From Arcobacter acticola (GTDB taxonomy: Bacteria; Campylobacterota; Campylobacteria; Campylobacterales; Arcobacteraceae): a DNA stretch of 64,000 nucleotides. The notes under the pieces were generated by a model, which worked only from the letters and a program-made list of their open reading frames with translations, was not told the DNA's origin and did not search any database. The stretch covers positions 992,001-1,056,000 of the forward strand of contig NZ_CP042652.1 of the NCBI RefSeq assembly GCF_013177675.1. The letters are read 5' to 3'. The translations under genes and the position numbers were made by a program. Of this stretch, positions 37,792-47,900 are shown one piece after another. The first letter of the stretch is position 1. Each line of letters begins with the position of its first letter.

Positions 37792-39768
37792 ATGCAAAAT
37801 GCACAAATTAACATCGTAGAATTAGTAAAAAACACAAGAAAGTTATTCTCTTATTCAGGTTCAAAAGAACAATTTATCAATCACTTCAAAGAAGAGTTTG
37901 AAAAAAATAGTAGTGAGAAAATTGAAGTTGAAACATATATTGAAGGATTCACAGGTTCATTAGCGTCATTGATAATCATCTTACAATATGTAAGTCCTAA
38001 AAAAGTTGTTTTAAATGACCTAAATAAAAGACTAATCAATTTATATAAATGGATTCAAAAAGATCCTGAAAAAGTTTGGGGTAATTATGAGAAATTAGAA
38101 AATAAATATCAATCATTAGTTGGTGATTTTCAAAAAACAAGAGTTTATCCAAAAGATAAAAGAAAAGATATTGAAAATTGTGAGAAGTTCTATAAACATA
38201 TCAGAAAACATATGAATAAAGATAATTTCAATGATGTTAATGCCGCTTGTGTTTTATTTGTATTAAATCACCAATTTAATGGTTTATACAATGAAAATAA
38301 AAAAGGTGAGTTCAATGTTTCATTTAATTGGTCTACATTAGATGTAAATACTCAAAAAATCAAAGAGAATATCTTTAAATTAAGTGAATTATTCAACTCA
38401 CAAATTGAGTTTGTATTTGAAACATTAGATATTGATAGTTTAATCTCAAAATACAATGACCACGATACATTTATTTATTTAGACCCACCATATATCAACA
38501 CAGATATTCAATACAACAAAAAAAGATTTAAACAAGAGAACTGTTTTACAAAAACTTCAACACATATAAAAATGTTAAATTCTTGTGAAAAATACAAATA
38601 TGTTATGTATTCAAACAATGACCATCAAGATTTCCAAGATTACTTTAAATCTTACACTAACTTTTCAAGAAAACATTCAATTTCAAATTCAAAATCTTCT
38701 AAATCAAAATTAGAGATTTTATCATTAAGAGTAAATACTCCTGTTAATAATGTTGATTATGTTCATGAAAATGAAGATTACTCAATTTCTATTGGAACAA
38801 GTTTTTCAGGAATGGATTGTCCTACTTACTCTTTAAGAAAATTAGGTGTTAATCATACAAATGAGTTTGTTATTGACTTTGATAAATGGTGTAGACAAAC
38901 TTTAATTAAAAACTCTAATCCAAAACAAGTCTTTGGTGATATTACAAAAGTAAATACAAATGAATTAAATTCTTGTGATTTATATGTTTGGGGAAGTAAT
39001 TGTCAAGATTTTAGTCTTTCAAACAACAATAGACAAGGTTTAAATGGTGAAAAATCAAAACTATTCTTTGAAGGATTTAGAATATTAAAAGACCTACAAC
39101 CAAAATACTCAATTTGGGAAAATGTTGGTGGAGTTACAAGTTCTAATGGTGGTAAAGACTTTGAATGTATTTTAGAAAAATTTGAAAGTCTTGGAAACTA
39201 TGATATTCAATATAAAAAAATTAATCCTGTTGAACTTGGTGGAAATACTACAAGAGTTAGAATGTTTGTTGTTTTAATTAGAAAAGATATTGGAATTAAA
39301 TTTAATTTCCCTAAAAAAACAATTACTACAAAATCAATCAAAGATTGTTTAATTGAAGATAACTACAAATACCTTGATAAAAGTGAATATATCCCTTGGG
39401 ATAGACCAATTGAAAAACAAAGAGGTTACTTAAAAAAAGACTTCAAATATTTAGGAACAAAAAGAGAATCAGACCAAAGAGTATTTAATATCAACTATTC
39501 TTGTCCTACTATATTAACAAGTGGATTAGTTTTAATAAATGACGGTATTGGAGTTAGATATCTATCACCACTAGAACTTAAAAAAATACAAGGGTTTGAA
39601 GAAGATATGGATATGTCTCACTTATCAAATTCTCAAATTAAAAAACAACTTGGAAATACAATGGAAGTTGAAACTATGAAAAAACTTCTTGGTGAAATAG
39701 TAAGAATTGACAAACTTCACATATTTAAACAAAAAAATCAAAAAGTTAAAGAAACATTAGTTTCTTGA
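37792..39768 (+). CDS. Fused DNA adenine-N6 / cytosine-C5 methyltransferase
   Basis: 658 residues in two enzymes. Residues ~15-310 are a Dam/D12-type adenine methyltransferase: YSGSKEQFI, EGFTGSLASLI (motif I), VVLNDLNKRLINLY, and TFIYLDPPYINTD (motif IV). Residues ~330-640 are a C5-cytosine methyltransferase: FSGMDCPTYSLRKLGV (motif I), WGSNCQDFS (motif IV, catalytic Cys), WENVGG (VI), TTRVRMFVV (VIII), LKKIQGF (IX), KQLGNTME (X). In motif IV the usual Pro before Cys is Asn. No nuclease gene adjoins it, so it may be an orphan or self-protection enzyme. AGAAGGAAAAA precedes the start. Confidence 0.9.
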   Translation: MQNAQINIVELVKNTRKLFSYSGSKEQFINHFKEEFEKNSSEKIEVETYIEGFTGSLASLIIILQYVSPKKVVLNDLNKRLINLYKWIQKDPEKVWGNYEKLENKYQSLVGDFQKTRVYPKDKRKDIENCEKFYKHIRKHMNKDNFNDVNAACVLFVLNHQFNGLYNENKKGEFNVSFNWSTLDVNTQKIKENIFKLSELFNSQIEFVFETLDIDSLISKYNDHDTFIYLDPPYINTDIQYNKKRFKQENCFTKTSTHIKMLNSCEKYKYVMYSNNDHQDFQDYFKSYTNFSRKHSISNSKSSKSKLEILSLRVNTPVNNVDYVHENEDYSISIGTSFSGMDCPTYSLRKLGVNHTNEFVIDFDKWCRQTLIKNSNPKQVFGDITKVNTNELNSCDLYVWGSNCQDFSLSNNNRQGLNGEKSKLFFEGFRILKDLQPKYSIWENVGGVTSSNGGKDFECILEKFESLGNYDIQYKKINPVELGGNTTRVRMFVVLIRKDIGIKFNFPKKTITTKSIKDCLIEDNYKYLDKSEYIPWDRPIEKQRGYLKKDFKYLGTKRESDQRVFNINYSCPTILTSGLVLINDGIGVRYLSPLELKKIQGFEEDMDMSHLSNSQIKKQLGNTMEVETMKKLLGEIVRIDKLHIFKQKNQKVKETLVS

Positions 39769-39880
39769 ACCTTTTATTAAGTCTTCAATATGAGGACTTA
39801 TAGAGGGTTTAAGTGTCTTTTATGACAAAGGATTTGTTCATTATAAATGAACTTCAATATAAAACGACAAGGAGTCAAAT

Positions 39881-40390
39881 ATGTCAAAAATTAAAAATAA
39901 AATAGATAAAGAAATAAAAAAAGTTGAAGAATCAGTAATGAGTGATTTTAAGAACAAAACAAACCATATAGATACAAATAAGGTTCAATTTTCATTTACC
40001 ACACAATTAGATAATAAAGTATTTGAATTTTTTAATTTAAATACTAAGTTTTTTTCAACTCTATAAAACTTTATAAACTACCAAGGTTTAGTATTAAGAG
40101 AGTTTAGTAATAGTGGTTATACAGATTTTATAGATTTTTGTAAAAATAGTGTTAAAAGTGAAAATCAACTTTGTGATAATCTTTACACAAATGAAAAAAA
40201 CAAGGTTTATTTCAGAAATTATTATGACCATATCATTTTTTACTTCACAACAGAGTATGGAGATTGTGAAAATGATTACATTAACTATGGAACAATAAAA
40301 ACTGGAAATTATCTATTACATTTTTCAAATGGTTATATATTTATTGAAAATACTCAATTAAATCAACAATATATCTATTATATGGATTAA
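39881..40390 (+). pseudogene. Unknown gene interrupted by an in-frame TAA
   Basis: An ATG with AAGGAG upstream opens 61 codons, then TAA at 40064-40066, after which the same frame stays open for another 107 codons to a stop at 40388-40390. Codon use after the stop resembles coding sequence (for example YINYGTIKTGNYLLHFSNGY). A single base change would restore a 169-residue protein. I recognise no family. It may be a nonsense mutant or use suppression. Confidence 0.6.
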
Positions 40391-40531
40391 AATGAGAGAT
40401 ATTGAAAAATTAACTAATAAAAACTACTGAAAAACTTTATTACATAAAAAAATCTTTCCAATCTTTATAATCTAAATATGAAGGAATAATTCAAAATTTC
40501 CTTCTATTTAATTATAAAGGAAAAATATAAT

Positions 40532-41548
40532 ATGGAAAATACTAATAATACTCCACAAACTAATACAAATGCTAATAATCAAATAAAAAGAACAACTGTC
40601 AAAGAAAAATACAATCAAGTAGTTGAAAACTTTATTTCAAAGTTAGAAAAAAATGACACTGAACCTTGGACAAAATCTTGGGTTATGAATGTAAGTCTTC
40701 CTAGGAACTTTGAGAGTGGAAATTCTTATTCAGGAATGAATATACTAACACTACTTGATAGAGGTTTTACTGACAGTAGATTTTTAACTATGAATCAAGT
40801 AAATAATTTAGGTGGTAAAGTTATCAAAGGTGAAAAATCAACTCCAATCTTTTTTATGAAACCTATGGAAAAAGAAGTTGAAGATGAAACAACAGGTGAA
40901 AAGAGAATTGAGAAATATTTTATAATGCAATCATACAATGTATTTAATATTACTCAAACTCAAGGTATTAAATATGAACCAGAGATAAAAAACAATATTC
41001 CAAATTCAAATATTCAACATTTTATAGATAGTTTTAATATAAATACTTACAGAGGAGAACCTGCATACTCTCCAAATGATGATTGTATCTTTATGCCACA
41101 CTATCAGGACTTTGAATCTGAAAATGAATTTTACTCTACTTATATGCATGAATTAACCCATTATACTGGACATTCTACTAGATTAGATAGATTTGAAAAA
41201 CATACTGTATTTGGTGATGAAAGATACGCATTTGAAGAATTAATTGCAGAACTTGGAAGTGCATTTTTAAGTTTAGAACATGGCATTAAACCTAATTCAA
41301 AAAAACAAGCTAGTTATTTAAACTCTTGGATAACAGCATTAAAAGAAAGACCAAATATTCTGTATTCTGCAGCATCACATGCAACTAAATCAACTAATTA
41401 CCTAATGAATAATTATCATTTAAAGCAACAAATAAAAAATCAGCATAATAACAATCTTCAAAATCCTCAAACTATGCAAAATAATCAAGTGGTAAATAAT
41501 ACAATTCAAAATAAACCAAAGAAAAATTTCTCCCCAAAAGTTGGGTAG
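40532..41548 (+). CDS. ArdC-like antirestriction protein (ssDNA-binding plus zincin)
   Basis: 338 residues. Residues ~20-130 match the ArdC N-terminal single-strand DNA-binding domain (KYNQVVENFISKLEK, EPWTKSW, YSGMNILTLL, KGEKSTPIFF). Residues ~160-300 are a metalloprotease-like domain with YMHELTHYTGHSTRLDR (HEXXH zinc site) and AFEELIAELGSAFL (third ligand Glu). ArdC homologues on conjugative plasmids protect incoming DNA from host restriction. A Gln/Asn-rich tail ends the protein. Fits an element that must enter new hosts. Confidence 0.85.
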   Translation: MENTNNTPQTNTNANNQIKRTTVKEKYNQVVENFISKLEKNDTEPWTKSWVMNVSLPRNFESGNSYSGMNILTLLDRGFTDSRFLTMNQVNNLGGKVIKGEKSTPIFFMKPMEKEVEDETTGEKRIEKYFIMQSYNVFNITQTQGIKYEPEIKNNIPNSNIQHFIDSFNINTYRGEPAYSPNDDCIFMPHYQDFESENEFYSTYMHELTHYTGHSTRLDRFEKHTVFGDERYAFEELIAELGSAFLSLEHGIKPNSKKQASYLNSWITALKERPNILYSAASHATKSTNYLMNNYHLKQQIKNQHNNNLQNPQTMQNNQVVNNTIQNKPKKNFSPKVG

Positions 41549-41605
41549 GAGATTTATTTTAAATCTAAAATAAATATTAGAAAATATTTAAAAAAATTAG
41601 CAGAA

Positions 41606-41642
41606 ATAGAAGGTATTGAATAAAAATTCAATATCTTTCTAT
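41606..41642. terminator. Strong hairpin between convergent genes
   Basis: ATAGAAGGTATTGAAT, AAAA, then ATTCAATATCTTTCTAT: a stem of about 15 bp with one mismatch or bulge. It lies between the ardC-like gene and the convergent coiled-coil gene, so it probably ends transcription both ways. Confidence 0.7.
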
Positions 41643-41662
41643 AGCCACCTATCATATTAATT

Positions 41663-42382
41663 TTAAATACTTGGTTTGGGTGGTTTTGGAGGAAATTTAT
41701 TCCCTGGGGAATAATCAACTTTTAAATCTTCCATTTCTGCACTATCACCAATAAATGAATAATCACCACTAGAACCATCATCCGTTACCTTTTCAAAAGA
41801 CAAAGATTCAAGATTTGAGATTCTTTCTTCAAAATCTTTAGCCATTTTTTTACCCTCTTTACTTCTATCAGTATTCTCATTTACAAATTTTGTAATATTT
41901 CCTATTTTAGTAGTAATATCTTCTGAAAAGGTTTCATATTTACTTTTAATAGTAGAAATAGTTTCATCCATAGTTTTTAATCTTTGCTTATCAACAGTTT
42001 CTTTATTTAACAATGAAGATAATAAAAATTCATATTTATTTTTTTTACCTTCAACTACTTTTTTAAGTGATATAAACTCACTTTTAGAAAGTGTTTCATC
42101 AACTTTAAACTCAAATACAATGTCTTCTCCAAAGGCTTCAAATGATTCTTCAATTTCTTGTTTAAAATTATCTTTATCTTTTTTAATATCATTTCTAACT
42201 TCACTTAAAAATTTATTTTTTTCTATATTAAACATTGAATCAATTTTTTCATTTAAAGATTTAATATCATTTTGAAGTTTTAAATTGTTTGATTTTAGTT
42301 TTTCTACTAATTGATTGTAATAATAAATACCTGCTAGTAAAGTAATTGATGATATAGCAGAAAATATTTGTAATTTATCCAT
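41663..42382 (-). CDS. Membrane-anchored coiled-coil protein
   Basis: 239 residues: one N-terminal hydrophobic helix (~5-23, ISSITLLAGIYYY), then long coiled-coil stretches (~25-190), and an acidic linker to a proline-rich tail (FPPKPPKPS). No family recognised. It overlaps the upstream HUH-protein gene by one base (TAATG), so the two are translationally coupled and likely work together, perhaps in mobilisation. Confidence 0.6.
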   Translation of the reverse strand: MDKLQIFSAISSITLLAGIYYYNQLVEKLKSNNLKLQNDIKSLNEKIDSMFNIEKNKFLSEVRNDIKKDKDNFKQEIEESFEAFGEDIVFEFKVDETLSKSEFISLKKVVEGKKNKYEFLLSSLLNKETVDKQRLKTMDETISTIKSKYETFSEDITTKIGNITKFVNENTDRSKEGKKMAKDFEERISNLESLSFEKVTDDGSSGDYSFIGDSAEMEDLKVDYSPGNKFPPKPPKPSI

Positions 42383-43122
42383 TAATCATTTCTCCTTCTA
42401 ATCTTTTCAAGTTTTTTAATAGCCTTTTCTGTATGACCTTTTTCAAGGTCTTTTTCTAAAAGAAGTATAAACTTATCAAGTTTGTCATTTAATCCTTTAT
42501 ATTTATCAATCTCATCAAATAGCTTATCTTTTAAATAAACTGTTGAAGATTTGGATTTTTTTATTTTTTCTTCTTGTTTTTTATGAAGAACTTTTTCTTT
42601 TATGTTCCATCCAGAAAGGTTATATAAAATATTTGTGTATTTGAATTTATATATATTTATATATTCTAAACTTACTATTTTTTTATGGTTCTCATCAAAA
42701 CTATATTTAGGAAATATTTTTGGAAATAAAAAATGCACATGGGGATTACTTTCTTTATAATGAGCTACATAAGGAATTGACCTAACTATTCTTTCTATAT
42801 CATTATCATCAAGATTAAGTTTTTCAAGTGTTGATATTTTTCTAATCCAAAGGTGAAGTTTTTCCAATGCTTTTTTTATAAAATCATTTTTACTTGTTCC
42901 AGCAGGAAATGATAGAACAATTGATAAAGGTTTAGGTCTATGTCCTTTTTTAAACTCTTGGGTTTGTTTCCAAATATTAGATTCACTTAATAGGTAGTTT
43001 GTTTTTTCCAATACATCATTATGGATAATATCTTGGTTCTTATGTTTATCTTCATTTAGCAAATATACTATATATTTATCTATATCTTTGATTGATTTTA
43101 TCAAACAGGTATTTGTAGTCAT
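42382..43122 (-). CDS. HUH-motif protein, possible mobilisation relaxase
   Basis: 246 residues. The central part has SNPHVHFLFPKIF, where HVH flanked by hydrophobics fits the metal-binding HUH motif of relaxases and Rep proteins, preceded by LSIVLSFPAGTSKNDFIKKAL, a strand plus helix as in MobV/plasmid Mob proteins. The C-terminal third is a Lys/Glu coiled coil. The catalytic Tyr is not certain. It is divergent from the Rep-like gene across a hairpin-rich spacer that could be its nick site. Confidence 0.55.
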   Translation of the reverse strand: MTTNTCLIKSIKDIDKYIVYLLNEDKHKNQDIIHNDVLEKTNYLLSESNIWKQTQEFKKGHRPKPLSIVLSFPAGTSKNDFIKKALEKLHLWIRKISTLEKLNLDDNDIERIVRSIPYVAHYKESNPHVHFLFPKIFPKYSFDENHKKIVSLEYINIYKFKYTNILYNLSGWNIKEKVLHKKQEEKIKKSKSSTVYLKDKLFDEIDKYKGLNDKLDKFILLLEKDLEKGHTEKAIKKLEKIRRRND

Positions 43123-43246
43123 ATTTTTATGCTCCTAAATAATACCTATTATAAATATTTAATTCATTTTTATAAAAACCAGAAAATAAAATTAGCAAAA
43201 AAATCTAAACAAAAACTTTACTACCATTAAATCACTCTTTTAAGGT

Positions 43247-43284
43247 CAAGAAGGAAGTTTAAAGGTATTTAAACATTCCTCTTG
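43247..43284. repeat. Large hairpin 1 of the Mob-Rep spacer (candidate origin)
   Basis: Arms CAAGAAGGAAGTTTAAA and TTTAAACATTCCTCTTG are complementary over 16 positions with two single-base bulges around the loop GGTA. It lies in the 348-bp gene-free spacer 43123-43470 between two divergent HUH genes. Confidence 0.7.
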
Positions 43285-43287
43285 CCA

Positions 43288-43311
43288 AAGGGGAGAACCA
43301 AGTTCCCCCTT
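43288..43311. repeat. GC-rich hairpin 2 of the Mob-Rep spacer
   Basis: AAGGGGAGAAC, CCAA-like loop, GTTCCCCCTT: a 10-bp stem with one bulge, markedly GC-rich in this AT-rich island. Set 3 bases after hairpin 1, it looks like the paired stem-loops of rolling-circle or transfer origins (inference). The rest of the spacer is AT-rich, with the AAAGGATT ribosome-binding site of the next gene at its right end. Confidence 0.6.
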
Positions 43312-43470
43312 GTGGTATCCCCCTTTATTTTATTTTTAATATTAAATTTCCTTTCAACTTAATTTCAAACTTTGATTCATTATATAGATTTTTTTAAATA
43401 AAAAAACTGTTTTTTATTTTTTAATTCATTGCATAATCAATCCTAAAAACAATTTCAAAGGATTAAATTA

Positions 43471-44385
43471 ATGAATACAAGATTTTTAACTAATACAACT
43501 AAAAAACATCAAAACTTTATTGATAAGATAAAATCAAACAATAAAAAAGTAATAGCTCAATATTTAGCTTTATATACAGAGAATGCACATTTAAAGAAGT
43601 GTTTAATTACATTAACTCCATATGATGGAAAATTATCAACAGTATTAAAAATTAGAAGAGAGTTTTTTAAACTATTAAATAGATACAAAAGAAATAAAAA
43701 CAATGGTGATTTAGGTATTAAATATTTTTCAAATATTGAATTTACAAAAACATCTCAACCACATTTGCATATTCAACTTTTTTATTCAAATTTAAATCCA
43801 ATAAAAAAAGCCTATGAAGCAGTTTTATGTAAGAACTACAAAAATGACCAATCTAATTCATTATCACTTGCAAAAGACAATAGTAAAAACTTCAATTATG
43901 TAATTAAAGACTATATTAACTTTGATTTACAATTAGAACAATTCAAGCATCATTTTAGGAATGTTAATTTTACAACATCATCTCAAAAGAGTATTAGTAA
44001 TTCAATAGTTAAATATATTTATAAAAACTATAAGTTTAAAACTAAAAACAGATACAAAGAAATATTATCTGCCATTCATAATAAAACTATAATAATTTCA
44101 AAAGATAGAAAAGATTCTGTTTATATTAAATCTCATATTCAAAGAAATACTACTAATTCAAAATCTATTAAACTTATTACAAAGGAGAAGGTTGGAGTTA
44201 ATTATGTTTATTTATTTGAGGAGGTTGATGTTAGGGTTAAGGTTAAATCTAAATATAAAAATAGCAATAAATCTAAAAAGAAATTAGATTGTAGGTTTGG
44301 ATACAGGATTAAGATAAAAAGGGTTAAGAGAACTAAAAAGAGCAAAGTGTGGGCATTTAAGATTAAAGGATTAAATAGGAGTTGA
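43471..44385 (+). CDS. Rep-like HUH protein (rolling-circle initiator type)
   Basis: 304 residues, very basic, especially the last 60. TSQPHLHIQLFY is an HUH metal site (HLH), preceded by HLKKCLITLTPYDG, a typical motif-1 strand, and followed by SIVKYIYKNYKFK, which fits motif 3 (YxxK) with the catalytic Tyr. This order matches rolling-circle plasmid Rep proteins. It would let the excised island replicate or make single strands. No clear plasmid partner genes such as parA are present. Confidence 0.7.
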   Translation: MNTRFLTNTTKKHQNFIDKIKSNNKKVIAQYLALYTENAHLKKCLITLTPYDGKLSTVLKIRREFFKLLNRYKRNKNNGDLGIKYFSNIEFTKTSQPHLHIQLFYSNLNPIKKAYEAVLCKNYKNDQSNSLSLAKDNSKNFNYVIKDYINFDLQLEQFKHHFRNVNFTTSSQKSISNSIVKYIYKNYKFKTKNRYKEILSAIHNKTIIISKDRKDSVYIKSHIQRNTTNSKSIKLITKEKVGVNYVYLFEEVDVRVKVKSKYKNSNKSKKKLDCRFGYRIKIKRVKRTKKSKVWAFKIKGLNRS

Positions 44386-44399
44386 AATTTTGCTAAATA

Positions 44400-44678
44400 C
44401 TATGTTAGTTTAACTATTTCATTTTTATATTTACTAATAATACATGGTTCTTTAAAACCTTTTTTTTTCAGAGATAGTTCTTCTTCATTTGTAATTTGAT
44501 AAATACAAATTTCATCCCAATAAACATCCTCTTCAATTTCATAGTATGCAATTAAAGTATTTAATGAATCTTCTAAGTCTACATTTTTTAATGCTGTTAA
44601 ATCTTTGAATAAGACAGTAAATTTATATTGCTTGTGATCTTCTAAAATGGTTATTTTTTTTAATTGTGATATATTCAT
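44400..44678 (-). CDS. Small hypothetical protein
   Basis: 92 residues, acidic in the middle (EIEEDVYWDEICIY), with no signal peptide or membrane helix. The N-terminal part (KQYKFTVLFKDLTALKNVDLED) looks like an alternating beta/helix fold. No family recognised. Convergent with the Rep-like gene (14 bp apart). Confidence 0.5.
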   Translation of the reverse strand: MNISQLKKITILEDHKQYKFTVLFKDLTALKNVDLEDSLNTLIAYYEIEEDVYWDEICIYQITNEEELSLKKKGFKEPCIISKYKNEIVKLT

Positions 44679-44998
44679 ATTTTTAAATAAACTCTTTACT
44701 TTTAATAAACTGATTCTATCTATTTCAGTATCAAAAAAAGATTAAGTTTTGATTTTTATAGTCTAAGAAACCTATATTGGACTATTTATAAAAATATTAA
44801 CTAATATTAGTGTTATTTTGACAATTTGCTATTGGAAAGTATATCTGTTTTTGCAAATATCAAAAAAGAATCAACATACTTAAATAGTGTGAAGTAATTT
44901 TTAAGTTTTCAAATTGTTATGAAATAATTTAGAATTATATTTTTTATTTTGCTAAATTTTAGTATTATAAAAACTATTATTTAAAAGTTTGGGGAAAA
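44679..44998 (+). promoter_or_regulatory. 320-bp spacer before the defence-like operon, with promoter
   Basis: No gene seen. TTGACA (44818-44823), 16 bases, TATATC (44840-44845) is the best promoter candidate reading into the operon. A 5' leader of about 150 bases would result. GGGG(A) just before the ATG at 44999 serves as ribosome-binding site. Confidence 0.45.
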
Positions 44999-47900
44999 AT
45001 GTTAATTGACAATAAAAAGAATAATAAAGTAGGCGAAGTATTAAAAGAACATATTTCTAATAATAGTAAGTTATCTATCATTTCAGGGTATTTCACTCTT
45101 CAAGGATATAAACATTTACAAAAAGAACTTAATAAAATAGATGAAATAAGACTTCTAATTAGTTCTAATACTTTTAAAAACAATCTAAATCTTTTAACTT
45201 CTACAAAAGAAGAATTAAAATTAAAGAATAAACTTCAACAAGAAAAAATAGCCAAAGAGTGTTATGAGTGGTTAAAGAATAAATCTCAAATTAGAGAATC
45301 AAAAATCAATAATTCTATACCATTTACTTTATATCATACAAAAAATCAAGGAGAGAATGATTTTGTAATTCAAGGAACTTCAAATTTCTCTTCTGATGGA
45401 TTAGGTTATACTCATTCAAATACTTTTTCAATGAATACTGGAATAAGTGATTATGAAACTACAAAAGAGTTTTTAAATACATTTAATGAGTTATGGAATA
45501 ATCCTACATTAGTATCTGATATAAAAGAAAAAGTTCTAAATAATTTAGAAGAAATATTTAAAGATAAATCACCTAATCTTTTATATTTTATAACTTTATA
45601 TAATATCTTTAAAGATTTTATTGGTGAGTTAGATGAAGAAGAGATAATTAAAACTAAAACTGGTTTCAAAGACACTATTGTTTGGAATAAACTTTATAAC
45701 TTTCAAAAAGATGGTGTTCTTGGTTCTATTGATAAACTTGAAAAATATAATGGTTGTATTATTGCTGATTCTGTTGGACTTGGTAAAACTTTTGAAGCAT
45801 TAGCAGTTATTAAATATTATGAATTAAGAAATGATAGAGTTTTAGTTTTATGTCCTAAAAAATTAAGAGAGAATTGGACTTTATATACTATCAATGATAG
45901 AAGGAATATATTATCAGAAGATAGATTTAATTATGATGTACTTAATCATACAGATTTAACAAGAGAAAAAGGTTACAGTGGAGAAATCAATTTATCTACT
46001 TTAAATTGGGAAAATTATGATTTAATTGTAATAGATGAATCTCATAATTTTAGAAACACTTCAACTAACAAAAAAAAGAATAAATCAAGATATGAAAAAC
46101 TTTTAGAAGATGTTCTTAAAAAAGGTGTTAAAACAAAAGTTTTAATGTTAAGTGCTACGCCTGTAAATAATAGATTGAATGACTTAAAAAATCAACTTCA
46201 ATTTATTACAGAAGGTAATGATAACTCATTTAGAGATTTTGGTATTAATTCAATTGAAATGACTTTGAGAAGAGCACAAAATAAATTTAATAAATGGTTG
46301 GATTTAAGTGATGAAAAAAGAAATACAAAATCATTATTAGATAGTTTGGATTTTGACTATTTTAAACTACTTGATTTAATTACAATCGCAAGAAGTAGAA
46401 AACATATTCAAAAGTATTACAATACAAAAGATATAGGTGAATTTCCTACAAGATTAAAACCTATAAATATTAAATCTGATATAGATACAGAAGATAAGTT
46501 TCCACCATTAAGTGAGATAAATAAAACTATTAGAAAAATGACTTTGTGTGCTTATTCTCCATTAAGATATGTATTACCTCACAAACAACAAGAGTATGAA
46601 GATAAGTATGACACTATCACTTCAAAAGGTAGATTTAGACAAGTAGATAGGGAAAATTCTATTATTCATTTAATGAGAGTAAATTTATTAAAAAGAATGG
46701 AAAGTTCTATTAATTCATTTACTTTAACAGTTCAAAAAGTATTAAATAAGAATTTAGAATTATTAGAACATATCAATACTCAAAGAGAAGATATTTTAGA
46801 AGAAATGAGTATTGTTGATATTGATATTGAAAGTGATGAATTTGCTGATAAACTTATTGGTAATAATGTAAAAGTTTTAATATCTGATATTGATATTATT
46901 AAATGGAAACAAGATATTAATAATGATATTGAGAAACTTGAAGAGTTATTAGAATACTCAATACAAGTTAATACTCAAAGAGATAAAAAACTTTTAACTC
47001 TAAAAGAGAATATTCAACATAAAATTCAAAATCCTTTAAATGAAAACAATAAGAAAGTAATCATATTTACTGCTTTTGCTGATACGGCACAATATCTATA
47101 TGATAATATCTCACAATGGGGAAAAGGATTAGGAGTTGAAAGTTGCTTAATAACTGGTAGTGGAATTAATCAATCAACACTATTTCCAAAAGAGAGAGAT
47201 TTAAATACTTTACTTACACACTTTTCACCTATATCAAAAGATAGAGGGAAAATTGATCCTTCTCAAACAAAAGAGATTGATATATTAATCGCTACTGATT
47301 GTATTAGTGAAGGACAAAACTTACAAGATTGTGATTATTTAGTAAATTATGATATTCATTGGAATCCAGTTAGAATTATTCAAAGATTTGGTAGGGTAGA
47401 TAGATTAGGAAGTAAAAATAAATATATTCAGTTAGTTAATTTTTGGGCAAATATGGAACTTGATGAATATATTAATCTTGAAAGTAGAGTTAGTGGTAGA
47501 ATGGTATTACTTGATGTATCTGCTACTGGTGAAGAGAATGTTATTGATACTTCTAATAAAGAGATGAATGATTTATCATATAGGTCAAAACAATTAAAAG
47601 AACTTCAAAATCAAGTTGTAGATTTAGAAGATGTTAATGGTGGTATATCAATTACAGATTTAACATTAAATGATTTTAGAATGGATTTATCTAATTATAT
47701 GAAAGAACACTCTTCATTACTTGAAAGAACTCCAAGTGGTATATATTCAATTGTATTAAATGACAATAGTGAATTTATAGAGCAGTTTGGGAAAGGTGTA
47801 ATTTTTTGTATAAAAATGTTAGGAGAGATTGACAACACTAACAATGATAAATTTTCATTAGAACCATACTATTTAGTATTCATTGATGAAAAAGGAGACA

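Noticed and set aside
37683-37835. Hydrophobic N-terminal extension of the left-most island protein
   Set aside because: It overlaps the start and leader of the divergent methyltransferase gene, and a plausible ATG follows at 37682.
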